A DNA stretch of 64,000 nt from the NCBI RefSeq assembly GCF_029846255.1, contig NZ_JARVWQ010000002.1, positions 186,001 to 250,000 of the forward strand. The letters are read 5' to 3'. The notes below the pieces were generated by a model. It did not search any database, was not told the origin of the DNA, and saw only the letters and a list, made by a program, of their open reading frames with translations. How positions within the stretch are numbered: position 1 is the stretch's first letter; each line of letters opens with the position of its first letter. A program made the position numbers and the translations under genes. The stretch comes from Amnibacterium sp. CER49. GTDB taxonomy: Bacteria > Actinomycetota > Actinomycetes > Actinomycetales > Microbacteriaceae. This document shows, piece after piece, positions 32,992 through 41,244 of this stretch.

Positions 32992-32997
32992 TACCAT
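32992..32997 (+). promoter_or_regulatory. -10 box of a leaderless PBP mRNA
   Basis: TACCAT ends exactly 6 bases before the ATG at 33004. No ribosome binding site is found, so the transcript probably begins at the start codon. Confidence 0.5.
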
Positions 32998-33003
32998 CTT
33001 CCG

Positions 33004-35346
33004 ATGCCCGGCTCCGCAACCCGTCGATTCGGAACCGCCTTCTCCGCGCTGATCGGCATGATCGCCGTCGCCGTGATCGCCGGCGTCATGGTCGCCGTGG
33101 CCGTCACGCCCGCGATCGCGCTGACCGGCAGCACCGCCAGCAGCGGGATCGGGCTGTTCGAGAACCTGCCGGCCGATCTCAAGATCGCCCGACTCGATCA
33201 GAAGACCCGCATCTACGCGAAGGACGGGGCGAAGGACGTGCTGCTCGCGTCCTTCTACACGCAGAACCGCGACGTCATCCCCTGGAACGACATCCCGCAG
33301 ACGGTGAAGGACGCCGCGGTCGCGGCCGAGGACGTGCGGTTCTACCAGCACGGCGCCGTCGACCCGATGGGCATCCTGCGCGCGACCGTCGCGAACGCGC
33401 TCGGCAAGGACATGCAGGGCGCCTCCACCATCACGCAGCAGTACGTGAAGAACGTCTGCGTGCAGGAGGCCGAGCAGAAGCACACCCAGAAGGCGGTCGA
33501 CGCCGCCTACGCGGTCTGCACCGACCCGTCCGTCGGCCGCAAGCTGCGCGAGGCGCGCCTCGCGATCGCGCTCGAGAAGAAGTACTCGAAGAACCAGATC
33601 CTGCTCGGCTACCTGAACATCGCCGGCTTCGGCGGTCAGATCTACGGCATCGAGTCGGCGGCCGAGTACTACTACGGCATCCACGCGAAGGACCTGTCGA
33701 CCTCGCAGGCTGCGAGCCTGCTCTCGATCGTGAACAACCCGAGCAACCTGAAGCTCGACGTACCGGCCAACATCCCGGCGAACACGGCACGGCGCAACTA
33801 CGTGCTCGCGAACGAGCTGAAGTACCACATGATCGACGCCACGCAGTACGAGGTGGCGCTGAACACCGTGGTGAAGCCGAAGATCACCGAGACGCAGACG
33901 GGCTGCCAGTCCGCGGGCGTCGCCGGGTACTTCTGCGACTACGTCGTCTCGACGATCCTCGCGGACAAGCACTTCGGCAAGACGTACGACGACCGCTACG
34001 CGAACCTGCAGAGCGCCGGCTGGAAGATCTACACGACGCTGAACCTCGGGCTCGAGCGCGCCGCGAAGCAGACCCTCTCGACCTACGTGCCGGCGAGCTC
34101 GCCGGTGTTCAACGTCGGCGGCTCCGCGATCTCGCTCGAGGTCGGCACCGGGCGCATCATCACGATGACGCAGAACAAGACCTACGCGAACACGCAGAGC
34201 GCGACGAAGACCGCCGTGAACTACAACACGGACCAGGCCTACGGCGGCTCGGGCGGCTTCCAGCCAGGCTCGACGTTCAAGCTCTTCACGCTGCTGCAGT
34301 GGCTGAAGACCGGCCACTCGCTCGACGACGTCGTCGACGGCAACGCCCGCACGCTGCAGCCGTCGCAGCTCACCGAGTGCGGCAAGCCGTACCAGGGCAT
34401 CCCGTGGACCTTCGGCAACGACACCAAGGAGGAGGGCGGCAACCAGACGGTGCTGCGCTCGACCGCGATGTCGATCAACGGCTCCTTCGCGTCGATGGCG
34501 TCGCAGCTCGACCTCTGCGACATCCGGAACCTCGCCGAGCGGTTCGGCGTGCACCCCGCCACCGGCGGCGAGCTGTCCGACTTCGCGCCGTTCGTGATCG
34601 GCGGCGCGAGCGCGGTGTCGCCCCTGTCGATGGCGAACGCCTACGCGACCATCGCGAACCAGGGCAGCCTCTGCCGGCCGATCGCGATCGACAAGGTCGT
34701 GCAGACCGACGGCAGCGAGCTCTCGGTGCCGAAGCCGGACTGCAAGCAGGTCATCTCGAAGTCGGTGGCCATCGCGGCGGCCTACGCGCTGCACGCGGTC
34801 TTCGACGCCGGCTACCAGGGCACCGCCTCCGGCGACGACACCCCGGACGGCCTGTACGAGTTCGGCAAGACCGGCACCACCGACGAGGCGGTGCAGACCT
34901 GGATGATCGGGTCGACCTCCAAGGTCACGACCGCGGTCTGGGTCGGCAACGTGAGCGGCGGTCAGAACCTGCGCAAGGTCGACTTCAGCTACTGCCCGGC
35001 GGGATACCTGCCGCAGGCCGCCGCGCAGCGCCACTGCGTGTGGAAGGGCATCCAGACCGCGATCAACAAGGTCTACGGCGGCGCCACGAGCTGGCCGACG
35101 CCCGACCCGCAGTACGTGAGCGGCGGGAGCTCCTCGACGCCGACGCCGACGCCGACGTCCAGCGCGAACGGCACCGTACCGAACGTGGTCGGCCTGAGCG
35201 TCCCCGCGGCCGAGAACGCGCTGGTCGCGGCGGGCTACGCCTGGGCGATCAACGGCTCGTCGAACGGCACGGTCGCCTCGCAGTCGCCCGCGGCGGGCAG
35301 CGCCGCGCCCCAGCACACCGAGGTGACGATCACGCCCGGCGGCTGA
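33004..35346 (+). CDS. Class A penicillin-binding protein with one PASTA domain
   Basis: A 780-residue bifunctional peptidoglycan synthase. A short cytoplasmic tail precedes one membrane helix (about 13-38). The GT51 glycosyltransferase domain has AAEDVRFYQHGAVDP (catalytic Glu109) and GASTITQQYVKN. The transpeptidase has PGSTFKLF (Ser423, Lys426), SINGS and KTGTTDEAV (Lys622). A Thr/Pro linker leads to a single PASTA repeat (about 722-780, VPNVVGLSVPAAENALVAAG). Ten Cys residues lie outside the membrane, an unusual number that could form disulfides. I use ATG 33004 because a TACCAT box ends 6 bases upstream; an upstream GTG at 32983 precedes that box. A strong hairpin follows the gene. Confidence 0.95.
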   Translation: MPGSATRRFGTAFSALIGMIAVAVIAGVMVAVAVTPAIALTGSTASSGIGLFENLPADLKIARLDQKTRIYAKDGAKDVLLASFYTQNRDVIPWNDIPQTVKDAAVAAEDVRFYQHGAVDPMGILRATVANALGKDMQGASTITQQYVKNVCVQEAEQKHTQKAVDAAYAVCTDPSVGRKLREARLAIALEKKYSKNQILLGYLNIAGFGGQIYGIESAAEYYYGIHAKDLSTSQAASLLSIVNNPSNLKLDVPANIPANTARRNYVLANELKYHMIDATQYEVALNTVVKPKITETQTGCQSAGVAGYFCDYVVSTILADKHFGKTYDDRYANLQSAGWKIYTTLNLGLERAAKQTLSTYVPASSPVFNVGGSAISLEVGTGRIITMTQNKTYANTQSATKTAVNYNTDQAYGGSGGFQPGSTFKLFTLLQWLKTGHSLDDVVDGNARTLQPSQLTECGKPYQGIPWTFGNDTKEEGGNQTVLRSTAMSINGSFASMASQLDLCDIRNLAERFGVHPATGGELSDFAPFVIGGASAVSPLSMANAYATIANQGSLCRPIAIDKVVQTDGSELSVPKPDCKQVISKSVAIAAAYALHAVFDAGYQGTASGDDTPDGLYEFGKTGTTDEAVQTWMIGSTSKVTTAVWVGNVSGGQNLRKVDFSYCPAGYLPQAAAQRHCVWKGIQTAINKVYGGATSWPTPDPQYVSGGSSSTPTPTPTSSANGTVPNVVGLSVPAAENALVAAGYAWAINGSSNGTVASQSPAAGSAAPQHTEVTITPGG

Positions 35347-35367
35347 CCGGCGCTGGCAGGAACGGAT

Positions 35368-35400
35368 GAGGCCCGGTCGCGCGATGCGCGACCGGGCCTC
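35368..35400 (+). terminator. Strong hairpin terminator after the PBP gene
   Basis: A perfect 15-base stem (35368-35382 with 35386-35400) closes a three-base loop, GAGGCCCGGTCGCGC pairing with its complement. It lies 22 bases after the PBP stop and is the strongest hairpin in the window. The downstream sequence is only mildly T-rich. Confidence 0.75.
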
Positions 35401-35586
35401 CACCTTCCCGTTGCACCCGAGCCTCGGGAGGACCCCGGCGCTCTGCTCTCGCCGGTCCGTCCCGATCGGGGCGTCTCCGACGGTAGGGGCGCAGCGCGTG
35501 CGCGAGCGGTGCGCTGCTGAAGAGCCTCGTGAGAACGGGCGGTCCTGCCCGCGGTCCCGGCGTGGGAACGGCTCAGGCGCCGCCTC

Positions 35587-35592
35587 TAGATT
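35587..35592 (+). promoter_or_regulatory. Candidate -10 box, near-leaderless AKR gene
   Basis: TAGATT ends 8 bases before the ATG at 35601, without a ribosome binding site. The rest of 35401-35586 shows no gene; I see no further clear signal there. Confidence 0.4.
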
Positions 35593-35600
35593 CGTCTCCC

Positions 35601-36614
35601 ATGACGGACACCGCAGCGCTCCCTTCCCGCGTCCTCGGCCGCACCGGCCGGGAGGTCTCGGCCGTCGGCCTCGGCACGTGGCAGCTCGGCGGCGACTGGG
35701 GCGAGGTGTCGGAGGAGCAGGCCCGCGAGGTGCTGGAGGCGTCGGCCGACGCCGGCGTGACCCTGTTCGACACCGCCGACGTGTACGGCGACGGCCGCAG
35801 CGAGCGCATCATCGGGGCGTTCCGCCAGGCCAACCCGTCGCTGCCCATCACGGTCGCGACGAAGATGGGACGCCGCGTGCCGCAGACGCCCGAGGCGTAC
35901 ACGCTCGAGCACTTCCGCGAGTGGATCGACCGTTCCCGGCGCAACCTCGGTCAGGACACCCTCGACCTCGTGCAGCTGCACTGCCCGCCGGGGGAGGTCT
36001 ACGAGTCCGACGCCGTCTACGACGCGCTCGACACCCTCGTGGAGGAGGGGGCGATCGCCGCGTACGGCGTGAGCGTCGAGGAGTCGCGGCAGGCGCTCAC
36101 CGCGATGCGGCGCCCCCACGTGGCGAGCGTGCAGATCATCCTGAACGCGTTCCGGCTGAAGCCGCTCGACGAGGTGCTGCCCACCGCGCAGCGGGAGGGC
36201 GTCGGGATCCTCGCCCGGGTGCCGCTCGCGTCGGGTCTGCTGTCGGGCCGGTACGACGAGCGCACCGCGTTCGCGGAGAGCGACCACCGCAACTACAACC
36301 GCCACGGCGAGGCGTTCGACGTCGGGGAGACGTTCTCGGGCGTCGACTACGCGCAGGGGGTCGCGGCGGCCCGCGACTTCACCCGCCTCGTGCGCGACGA
36401 GGGCCCCGAGGGCGTCACGCCCGCGCAGGCGGCCATCGCATGGGTCGCGCAGCTGCCGGGCGTGACGAGCGTCATCCCCGGCGCCCGCAACGTCGAGCAG
36501 GCGCGCTCGAACGCGGCAGCGGCGAAGGTGCCCGCGCTCGGCGAGGGCTTCGACCGCGGCGTGCGGGGCCTCTACGACCGGTACTTCCGCGAGGCCGTCC
36601 ACGACCGCTGGTGA
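35601..36614 (+). CDS. Aldo/keto reductase
   Basis: A 337-residue aldo/keto reductase of the YhdN/general-stress-like group. Tetrad residues appear in LFDTADVYGDGRSE (Asp, Tyr), VATKMGRR (Lys) and LVQLHCPP (His). The phosphate-binding end is SVIPGARNVEQARSN. The protein is soluble. The ATG at 35601 follows a TAGATT box by 8 bases. It differs in length and loops from the AKR at 28642 and is not a recent copy. Substrate not inferable. A GGCGCC hairpin lies just after the stop. Confidence 0.92.
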   Translation: MTDTAALPSRVLGRTGREVSAVGLGTWQLGGDWGEVSEEQAREVLEASADAGVTLFDTADVYGDGRSERIIGAFRQANPSLPITVATKMGRRVPQTPEAYTLEHFREWIDRSRRNLGQDTLDLVQLHCPPGEVYESDAVYDALDTLVEEGAIAAYGVSVEESRQALTAMRRPHVASVQIILNAFRLKPLDEVLPTAQREGVGILARVPLASGLLSGRYDERTAFAESDHRNYNRHGEAFDVGETFSGVDYAQGVAAARDFTRLVRDEGPEGVTPAQAAIAWVAQLPGVTSVIPGARNVEQARSNAAAAKVPALGEGFDRGVRGLYDRYFREAVHDRW

Positions 36615-36617
36615 GGT

Positions 36618-36633
36618 GGCGCCCGGAGGCGCC
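36618..36633. terminator. Weak hairpin between convergent genes
   Basis: GGCGCC-CGGA-GGCGCC just after the aldo/keto reductase stop, facing the convergent 66-residue protein gene. Six-base stem, no T-tract. Confidence 0.3.
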
Positions 36634-36647
36634 GACCGGTCGGGGCC

Positions 36648-36848
36648 TCAGTCCTGCTTCAGATCGGGGTAGCGCTCCTCGACGCGTCTCCGCACCTCGC
36701 GCTGCTCCTCCTCGGAGCCGTGCTGCGCGACGCGACCGAGGGCGTTGCGCGCGTGCGTCTCGTCTTCGATCGGGTACTTGCGCTGATCGGGCTCCGCGAA
36801 GTCGCTGTCCTTCAGCTTCTTGCGGTCCTTGTCGCTGAGCTCGGCCAT
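36648..36848 (-). CDS. Small hydrophilic protein (DUF6582-like)
   Basis: A 66-residue highly charged protein: LSDKDRKKLKDSDFAEPDQR, YPIEDETHARNALGRV and EVRRRVEERYPDL. The pattern of a DSDFA-type segment followed by YPI-D-THARNAL matches from memory a short actinobacterial/phage-associated family (DUF6582); the function is unknown. GGAGG lies 6 bases before the ATG, so it is a real gene despite its size. It follows the HAD gene by 21 bases on the same strand and may be co-transcribed. Confidence 0.75.
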   Translation of the reverse strand: MAELSDKDRKKLKDSDFAEPDQRKYPIEDETHARNALGRVAQHGSEEEQREVRRRVEERYPDLKQD

Positions 36849-36869
36849 GTGGACCTCCTCGTCCGGATC

Positions 36870-37526
36870 CTAGGCCCGCTCGCCGACGGTGATCACGACG
36901 CCGTCGTCCCGCACCGCGACGGCGACCTGCTCGAGGCTCGAGGCGACGGCGTCGGCGAGGAGCCGGCCCTCGGGCACCGTGCCGAGCACGCCGAGCACGG
37001 GGCTGCCCGCTGCCCGCGCGGCGGCGACGCCGGCGGGGGCGTCCTCGACCACCAGGCACTGCTCGGGAGCCCGGCCGAGCCTCGTCGCCGCTGCGAGGTA
37101 CGGGTCCGGGTGCGGCTTGCCGAGCGCGGTGTCGCTCGCCGTGACGACGACCGGCGCCTCGAGGCCGACCGCCCGCGTCCGTGCTTCGGCGAGCGGGCGG
37201 CTGCACGACGTGACGATCGCCCAGCGGTCGCGGGGGAGCGCGGCGAGCAGCCGGGCCGCGCCCGGCAGCAGCACGATGCCCTCGGTGTCGGCGACCTCGA
37301 TGGCCTCGATCGAGGCGAACGCCTCGTCGACGAGCTCGGGCGGCATGTGCTCCTCGACGATGCGGCGCGCCGGCCGGCCGTGCTCGTGCGAGGAGAACAC
37401 GTCGCCGACACCCCACTGCTCGCCCCAGCGCCGCCACGAGCGCGCCACAGCGGGCGTCGAGTCGATGAGGGTGCCGTCCATGTCGAAGAGGACGGCGGCG
37501 ACGGGGAACGAGGCGATCGGAGGCAC
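36870..37526 (-). CDS. HAD-family hydrolase (sugar-phosphatase/beta-PGM-like)
   Basis: A 218-residue HAD phosphatase. Motif I is VLFDMDGTLIDSTP (nucleophile and acid Asp), motif II Ser/Thr is in AIVTSCSRP, motif III Lys is in LGKPHPDPY, motif IV is VVEDAPAGVAAARAAG. The helical cap between motifs I and II is the C1 type of beta-phosphoglucomutase-like phosphatases such as GPP1/YfbT. Likely dephosphorylates a small sugar phosphate. GTG 37526 is the start; 52 bases separate it from the divergent NmrA-like gene. Confidence 0.9.
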   Translation of the reverse strand: MPPIASFPVAAVLFDMDGTLIDSTPAVARSWRRWGEQWGVGDVFSSHEHGRPARRIVEEHMPPELVDEAFASIEAIEVADTEGIVLLPGAARLLAALPRDRWAIVTSCSRPLAEARTRAVGLEAPVVVTASDTALGKPHPDPYLAAATRLGRAPEQCLVVEDAPAGVAAARAAGSPVLGVLGTVPEGRLLADAVASSLEQVAVAVRDDGVVITVGERA

Positions 37527-37578
37527 CGATCGAGCCTAGGCAGGAACAGCCGGGCGCCCCGTCGTCTTGACTCGGTCT

Positions 37579-38415
37579 ATGACCGTCCTCGCGCTCACCG
37601 GCTCCACCGGCCACATCGGCGGCCGCGTCGCCCGCCTCCTCGGACCGGCCGTCTCCCGGCTGATCGTCCGGGATCCCGCCCGCGCGCCGCGCATCGACGG
37701 CGACCCGCAGGTCGTCGCCGCCGACTACGACGACCGCGACGCCGCCCGCGCCGCGCTCGACGGCGTCGACGTGCTGCTCATGGTGTCGGCGGGGGAGTCG
37801 GAGCACCGCCGCACGGCGCACCGTCGCTTCATCACGGCCGCGGCCGACGCGGGCGTGCGGCACGTCGTCTACACGAGCTTCGACGGTGCTGCCCCGGACG
37901 CGGTCTTCACGCTCGGCCGGGACCACTGGGACGCCGAGCAGGCGCTCCGCGACAGCGGCATGGCCTGGACGTTCCTCCGCGACAACCTCTACAGCGACTT
38001 CTTCCCGCTGTTCGCCGACGAGCAGGGCGTGATCCGCGGTCCGGCCGGGGACGGCCGTGTCGCGGGTGTCGCCCGCGCCGACGTGGGCGACGTCGCGGCC
38101 GCCGTGCTCGCGGCGCCGGAGGGTCACGAGGGCGCCGTCTACACGCTGACCGGCCCGGAGGCGTTCTCCTTCGCGGAGGCCGCGGAGCGGATGACCGCTG
38201 CCCTCGGGCGGCGATTCCGCTTCGAGGACCAGACCCTGGCCGAGGCCTACGAGTCCCGGCGCGTCTTCACCGACGCGCAGTGGCAGCTCGACGCCTGGGT
38301 GTCGACCTACACGGCGGCGGCGGAGGGCGCGCTCGACCGCGTCACCGACGACGTGGAGCGCCTCACGGGGCGTCCGGCGCGCACGCTCGAGCAGGCCCTC
38401 GAGGCGTCGGCCTAG
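37579..38415 (+). CDS. NAD(P)H-binding NmrA-like / atypical SDR protein
   Basis: A 278-residue atypical short-chain dehydrogenase. The dinucleotide motif LTGSTGHIGGRVARLL begins at residue 5, followed by VVAADYDDRDAARAALDGVD and HVVYTSFDGA. Family members include NAD(P)H:quinone oxidoreductases (QOR2/YtfG) and NmrA redox sensors; the catalytic Tyr-x3-Lys pair is not present, typical of this group. ATG 37579 is used; a TTG 12 bases earlier is less likely. The stop shares CTAG with the convergent kinase gene. Confidence 0.88.
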   Translation: MTVLALTGSTGHIGGRVARLLGPAVSRLIVRDPARAPRIDGDPQVVAADYDDRDAARAALDGVDVLLMVSAGESEHRRTAHRRFITAAADAGVRHVVYTSFDGAAPDAVFTLGRDHWDAEQALRDSGMAWTFLRDNLYSDFFPLFADEQGVIRGPAGDGRVAGVARADVGDVAAAVLAAPEGHEGAVYTLTGPEAFSFAEAAERMTAALGRRFRFEDQTLAEAYESRRVFTDAQWQLDAWVSTYTAAAEGALDRVTDDVERLTGRPARTLEQALEASA

Positions 38416-40094
38416 CCGCCGGCCGCGAGCAGCGGCGCGCCGCTGTCGGGGGTACTGCCCGAGGTGGCGCCGCTGCTGGAGCCGCTGCTGTTGCCGCTGC
38501 CGGCAGGCGCGGAGGAGCTCGGCGTCGGGTCCTGCGCGGGGGTCGACTGGGTCGGGTCGGGGCTCGACGAGGAGGTCGGCCCGCTCGACGACGGCGTGGG
38601 CGTCGCCGACCCCGTGGGGGTCGCGGACGGCGTCGTGGTCGGGGTCGCGCTCGGCGTGCCGGAGGCCGTCGCCGAGACCGTGGGGGTCGGTGTCGGCGTC
38701 GCGGTCGCCGTCGCCTTCGGGCTCGACGAGGCCGAGGGCGCGACGACGCGGTCGTCGGTGACGGCGGCCGGCGCGACGGGGGCCTTCGGCTTCGCCGCGG
38801 CGGACGAGGAGGCGGGTGCGGAGGCGGTCGCGCCGTTCTGCACGCTGCGGCCGTCCGCGGTCGCGCCCGGGCCGGGGGAGTAGATGCCGGTGCTCGCGGC
38901 GACCGCGACGCCGGCGACCGCCGCCATGATCGCCGAGGCGCCGACCGCGAGCAGCGCCGGGAACCGGCGGCGCAGCCGGCCGGAGGGCACGTGCGGGCCG
39001 CCCGGCATCGCCGGCAGGTCGCCCGAGACGGTCGACGGCGGGACCGGGCGGATCGAGCCGGCGGCCAGCGCGGCGGCGGGCAGCTCGGCGGTGCCGGCGG
39101 CGGCCCACGCCGCGGCGTGCGGCGCGGTCGAGTCGGGGGAGAGCACGAGCGGCGCCGCCGCGAGGGCGGCGATGCCCGCGACCGGCGTCACGGCGGTGTG
39201 GACGGCGTCGGGCGCCATGATCGCGCCCGCGAGGTCGGAGGACAGCAGCGTGGCGACCTCAGCGGCGCGGGGCCGTACGGACGGGTCGAGCGCGGTCATC
39301 CGCGAGAGCAGCTCGGCGAGCGCGGGGGAGGCGTCGGCGGGCAGTGCCGGCGGACGGGTGAGCCGCGCGATCGCGGCCTCGGCCGCGGGCCCGGGGAACG
39401 CGCGCCGACCGGTGAGCGCCTCGAGGAACACGAGGCCGAGGGAGTAGACGTCGCTCGCGGGGCGCAGCCGCGAGCCGCGCACCTGCTCGGGGCTCAGGTA
39501 CGCGGCCGTGCCGAGGATCGACTCGGGCGCGGTGAGGCGCGCCCCGTCGACCATCTGCGCGATGCCGAAGTCGGTGAGCTTCGCGGCCGGGGTCTCGCCG
39601 CGCTCCATGGCGGCGTCGGGCACGAGGATGTTGCCGGGCTTCACGTCGCGGTGCACGACGCCCTGGCGGTGCAGCATGTCGAGCGCGCTCGCGATGTCGG
39701 CGACGACGCGGCGGACGAGATCGGCGTCGAGCGGCCCGCGCGCGCGCTTCAGCAGGGCGCCGAGGTCGGCGCCCTCGACCAGCTCCATGACGAGGAACGT
39801 GCCGAAGCTCCCGTCGCCGTCGGAGGCGTCGAGCACGGAGACGACCGAGGGGTGGTCGACGCCGGCGAGCAGGTGCATCTCCTGCGCCGTGCGCCGCGGA
39901 TCGACGGCGTCGGCGTAGCCGCCGCGGAACACCTTGACGGCGACCTGCCGCTCGAGGCGCAGGTCGCGGCCGCGGTAGACCGTCGCCATGCCGCCGCGCC
40001 CGAGCTCGCCGAGGATCTCGTAGCGGCCGCCGAGGACGTCGCCCGCTCCCGGCTCGTCCCCGTTCCCGCTCCGCACGCGTCCATTCTCGGGCAC
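38412..40094 (-). CDS. Membrane Ser/Thr protein kinase with Ser/Thr/Pro-rich outer tail
   Basis: A 560-residue PknB-like kinase. The kinase domain has LGRGGMATVYRG, VAVKVF (Lys54), HRDVKPGNILV, LTDFGIAQM and YLSPEQVRGS. One membrane helix lies at about 385-410 (FPALLAVGASAIMAAVAGVA). The remaining 150 residues are outside and are Ser/Thr/Pro/Ala repeats (ATATPTPTPTVSATAS and similar), not PASTA domains. The tail could be glycosylated and span the wall. The start is GTG 40094, or GTG 40076 in frame; the former has GAGG 9 bases upstream. It may sense the envelope; substrates unknown. The kinase domain resembles that of the GAF kinase at 27204. Confidence 0.9.
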   Translation of the reverse strand: MPENGRVRSGNGDEPGAGDVLGGRYEILGELGRGGMATVYRGRDLRLERQVAVKVFRGGYADAVDPRRTAQEMHLLAGVDHPSVVSVLDASDGDGSFGTFLVMELVEGADLGALLKRARGPLDADLVRRVVADIASALDMLHRQGVVHRDVKPGNILVPDAAMERGETPAAKLTDFGIAQMVDGARLTAPESILGTAAYLSPEQVRGSRLRPASDVYSLGLVFLEALTGRRAFPGPAAEAAIARLTRPPALPADASPALAELLSRMTALDPSVRPRAAEVATLLSSDLAGAIMAPDAVHTAVTPVAGIAALAAAPLVLSPDSTAPHAAAWAAAGTAELPAAALAAGSIRPVPPSTVSGDLPAMPGGPHVPSGRLRRRFPALLAVGASAIMAAVAGVAVAASTGIYSPGPGATADGRSVQNGATASAPASSSAAAKPKAPVAPAAVTDDRVVAPSASSSPKATATATPTPTPTVSATASGTPSATPTTTPSATPTGSATPTPSSSGPTSSSSPDPTQSTPAQDPTPSSSAPAGSGNSSGSSSGATSGSTPDSGAPLLAAGG

Positions 40095-40254
40095 GCATGC
40101 ACCTCGGCGCACCCCCTGGAGGGTGGTCTCGCGACACCTTCGGCGACTCGTCAGCGGATGAGGAGGAACGACGCGCCGATCCGCGCACGGCGTCCCGGCG
40201 GGATGCGGGGACGCGCTGCCCGCTTGCCGGGCGAGCGTCCCGGCCTCTGGCACC

Positions 40255-41244
40255 GTGGAGCGGGTGACCGGACGACGCCGCCCCAGCGCCGCCCGCCGGG
40301 TCTCGATCACGCGTCGCCGTGGGCGGAGCGGCGGGCGGCGTCGCGCGCCCGACCGTCGCTGGGCCCACCTCGTGCTCGCTCTCGCCTGCCTCGCCGCCGC
40401 CGCGGTGCTGCTCACGTCCTGGCCGCCTTCCGGGCCGGTCGCGAGCGCCGACGGCCGCGTCGCTCCCGTCGCCTCGCCCTACGGGCAGGGCGGCGACGCG
40501 TCCTGGCCGAACTGCGGCCACCCCCTCGACAGCACGCTCGTGCAGAAGCCGGCGTTCGCGATCGTCGGCGTGAACAACGGCACGCCCGGGACCCGCAGCG
40601 CCTGCCTCGCCCGCACCCTCGCCTGGGCGCGGACCGCCGTCGGCGGCACCGATCAGCCGCGCGTGGCCTACTACGTGATGGTCGCCGATCCGTGGGCGGC
40701 ACCCGAGCTGCGCCACGACCGGCCCGACTGGCCGAGCTCGAACACGGTGCGCGGGCACCGCGTCGCCGTGCCGAAGGCCTACGGCGGGACCTGCTCGGGC
40801 TCGCACCGGAGCGCTGCCTGCGCCTACGTGTTCGGCTGGGCCTCCGCCGCGCGCAGCGCCGCGCTGCCCGGAGTCGAGGTCACGACGGACACGATCTTCT
40901 GGCTCGACGTCGAGGAGGAGCGCGACTTCAGCGACGACCAGCGGTACAACGAGGCGCTCGTCGAGGGCACCGCCGCGTACTTCCTCGCGCCTCGCGCCTC
41001 CGGCGGCCTCGGCGCACGCACCGGCATCTACTCGAACTCCTACTACTGGGCCGTGCTCATCGGCACGCTCCGCAGCGGCAGCCCGCTCGCTCCGCTCGAC
41101 GAGTGGTACCCGATCGGCAGGGGGACCGCCGCCGACGCCGCGGCCGCGTTCGAGTCGCTCGCGCCCTTCGTGCCGGGCGCGCGGATCCGCATCGTGCAGA
41201 CCGTGCAGGGTCGCGCCGACGTCGACTACGCCCCGGCCGGCTGA
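40255..41244 (+). CDS. Secreted/anchored protein, GH25-like fold, function unknown
   Basis: A 329-residue protein with a very basic N-terminus (about 40 residues) and one hydrophobic segment (LVLALACLAAAAVLLTSW, about 41-58), so a signal anchor or signal peptide. The exported part begins GGDASWPNCG and contains AIVGVNNGTPGTRSACLART, YYVMVADPW, AYVFGWASA and FWLDVEEERDFSDD, ending with ARTGIYSNSYYWAVLIG and a C-terminal strand. The acidic DVEEE strand and the order of strands resemble GH25-lysozyme or DUF1906 barrels. I recognise it as a recurrent actinobacterial secreted type without known activity. Four Cys residues could form two disulfides. Start GTG 40255 or 40264. Confidence 0.7.
   Translation: MERVTGRRRPSAARRVSITRRRGRSGGRRRAPDRRWAHLVLALACLAAAAVLLTSWPPSGPVASADGRVAPVASPYGQGGDASWPNCGHPLDSTLVQKPAFAIVGVNNGTPGTRSACLARTLAWARTAVGGTDQPRVAYYVMVADPWAAPELRHDRPDWPSSNTVRGHRVAVPKAYGGTCSGSHRSAACAYVFGWASAARSAALPGVEVTTDTIFWLDVEEERDFSDDQRYNEALVEGTAAYFLAPRASGGLGARTGIYSNSYYWAVLIGTLRSGSPLAPLDEWYPIGRGTAADAAAAFESLAPFVPGARIRIVQTVQGRADVDYAPAG

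Noticed and set aside
35401-35586. Small gene between the PBP terminator and the second aldo/keto reductase
   Set aside because: Open frames are short, lack ribosome binding sites and show no recognisable protein.
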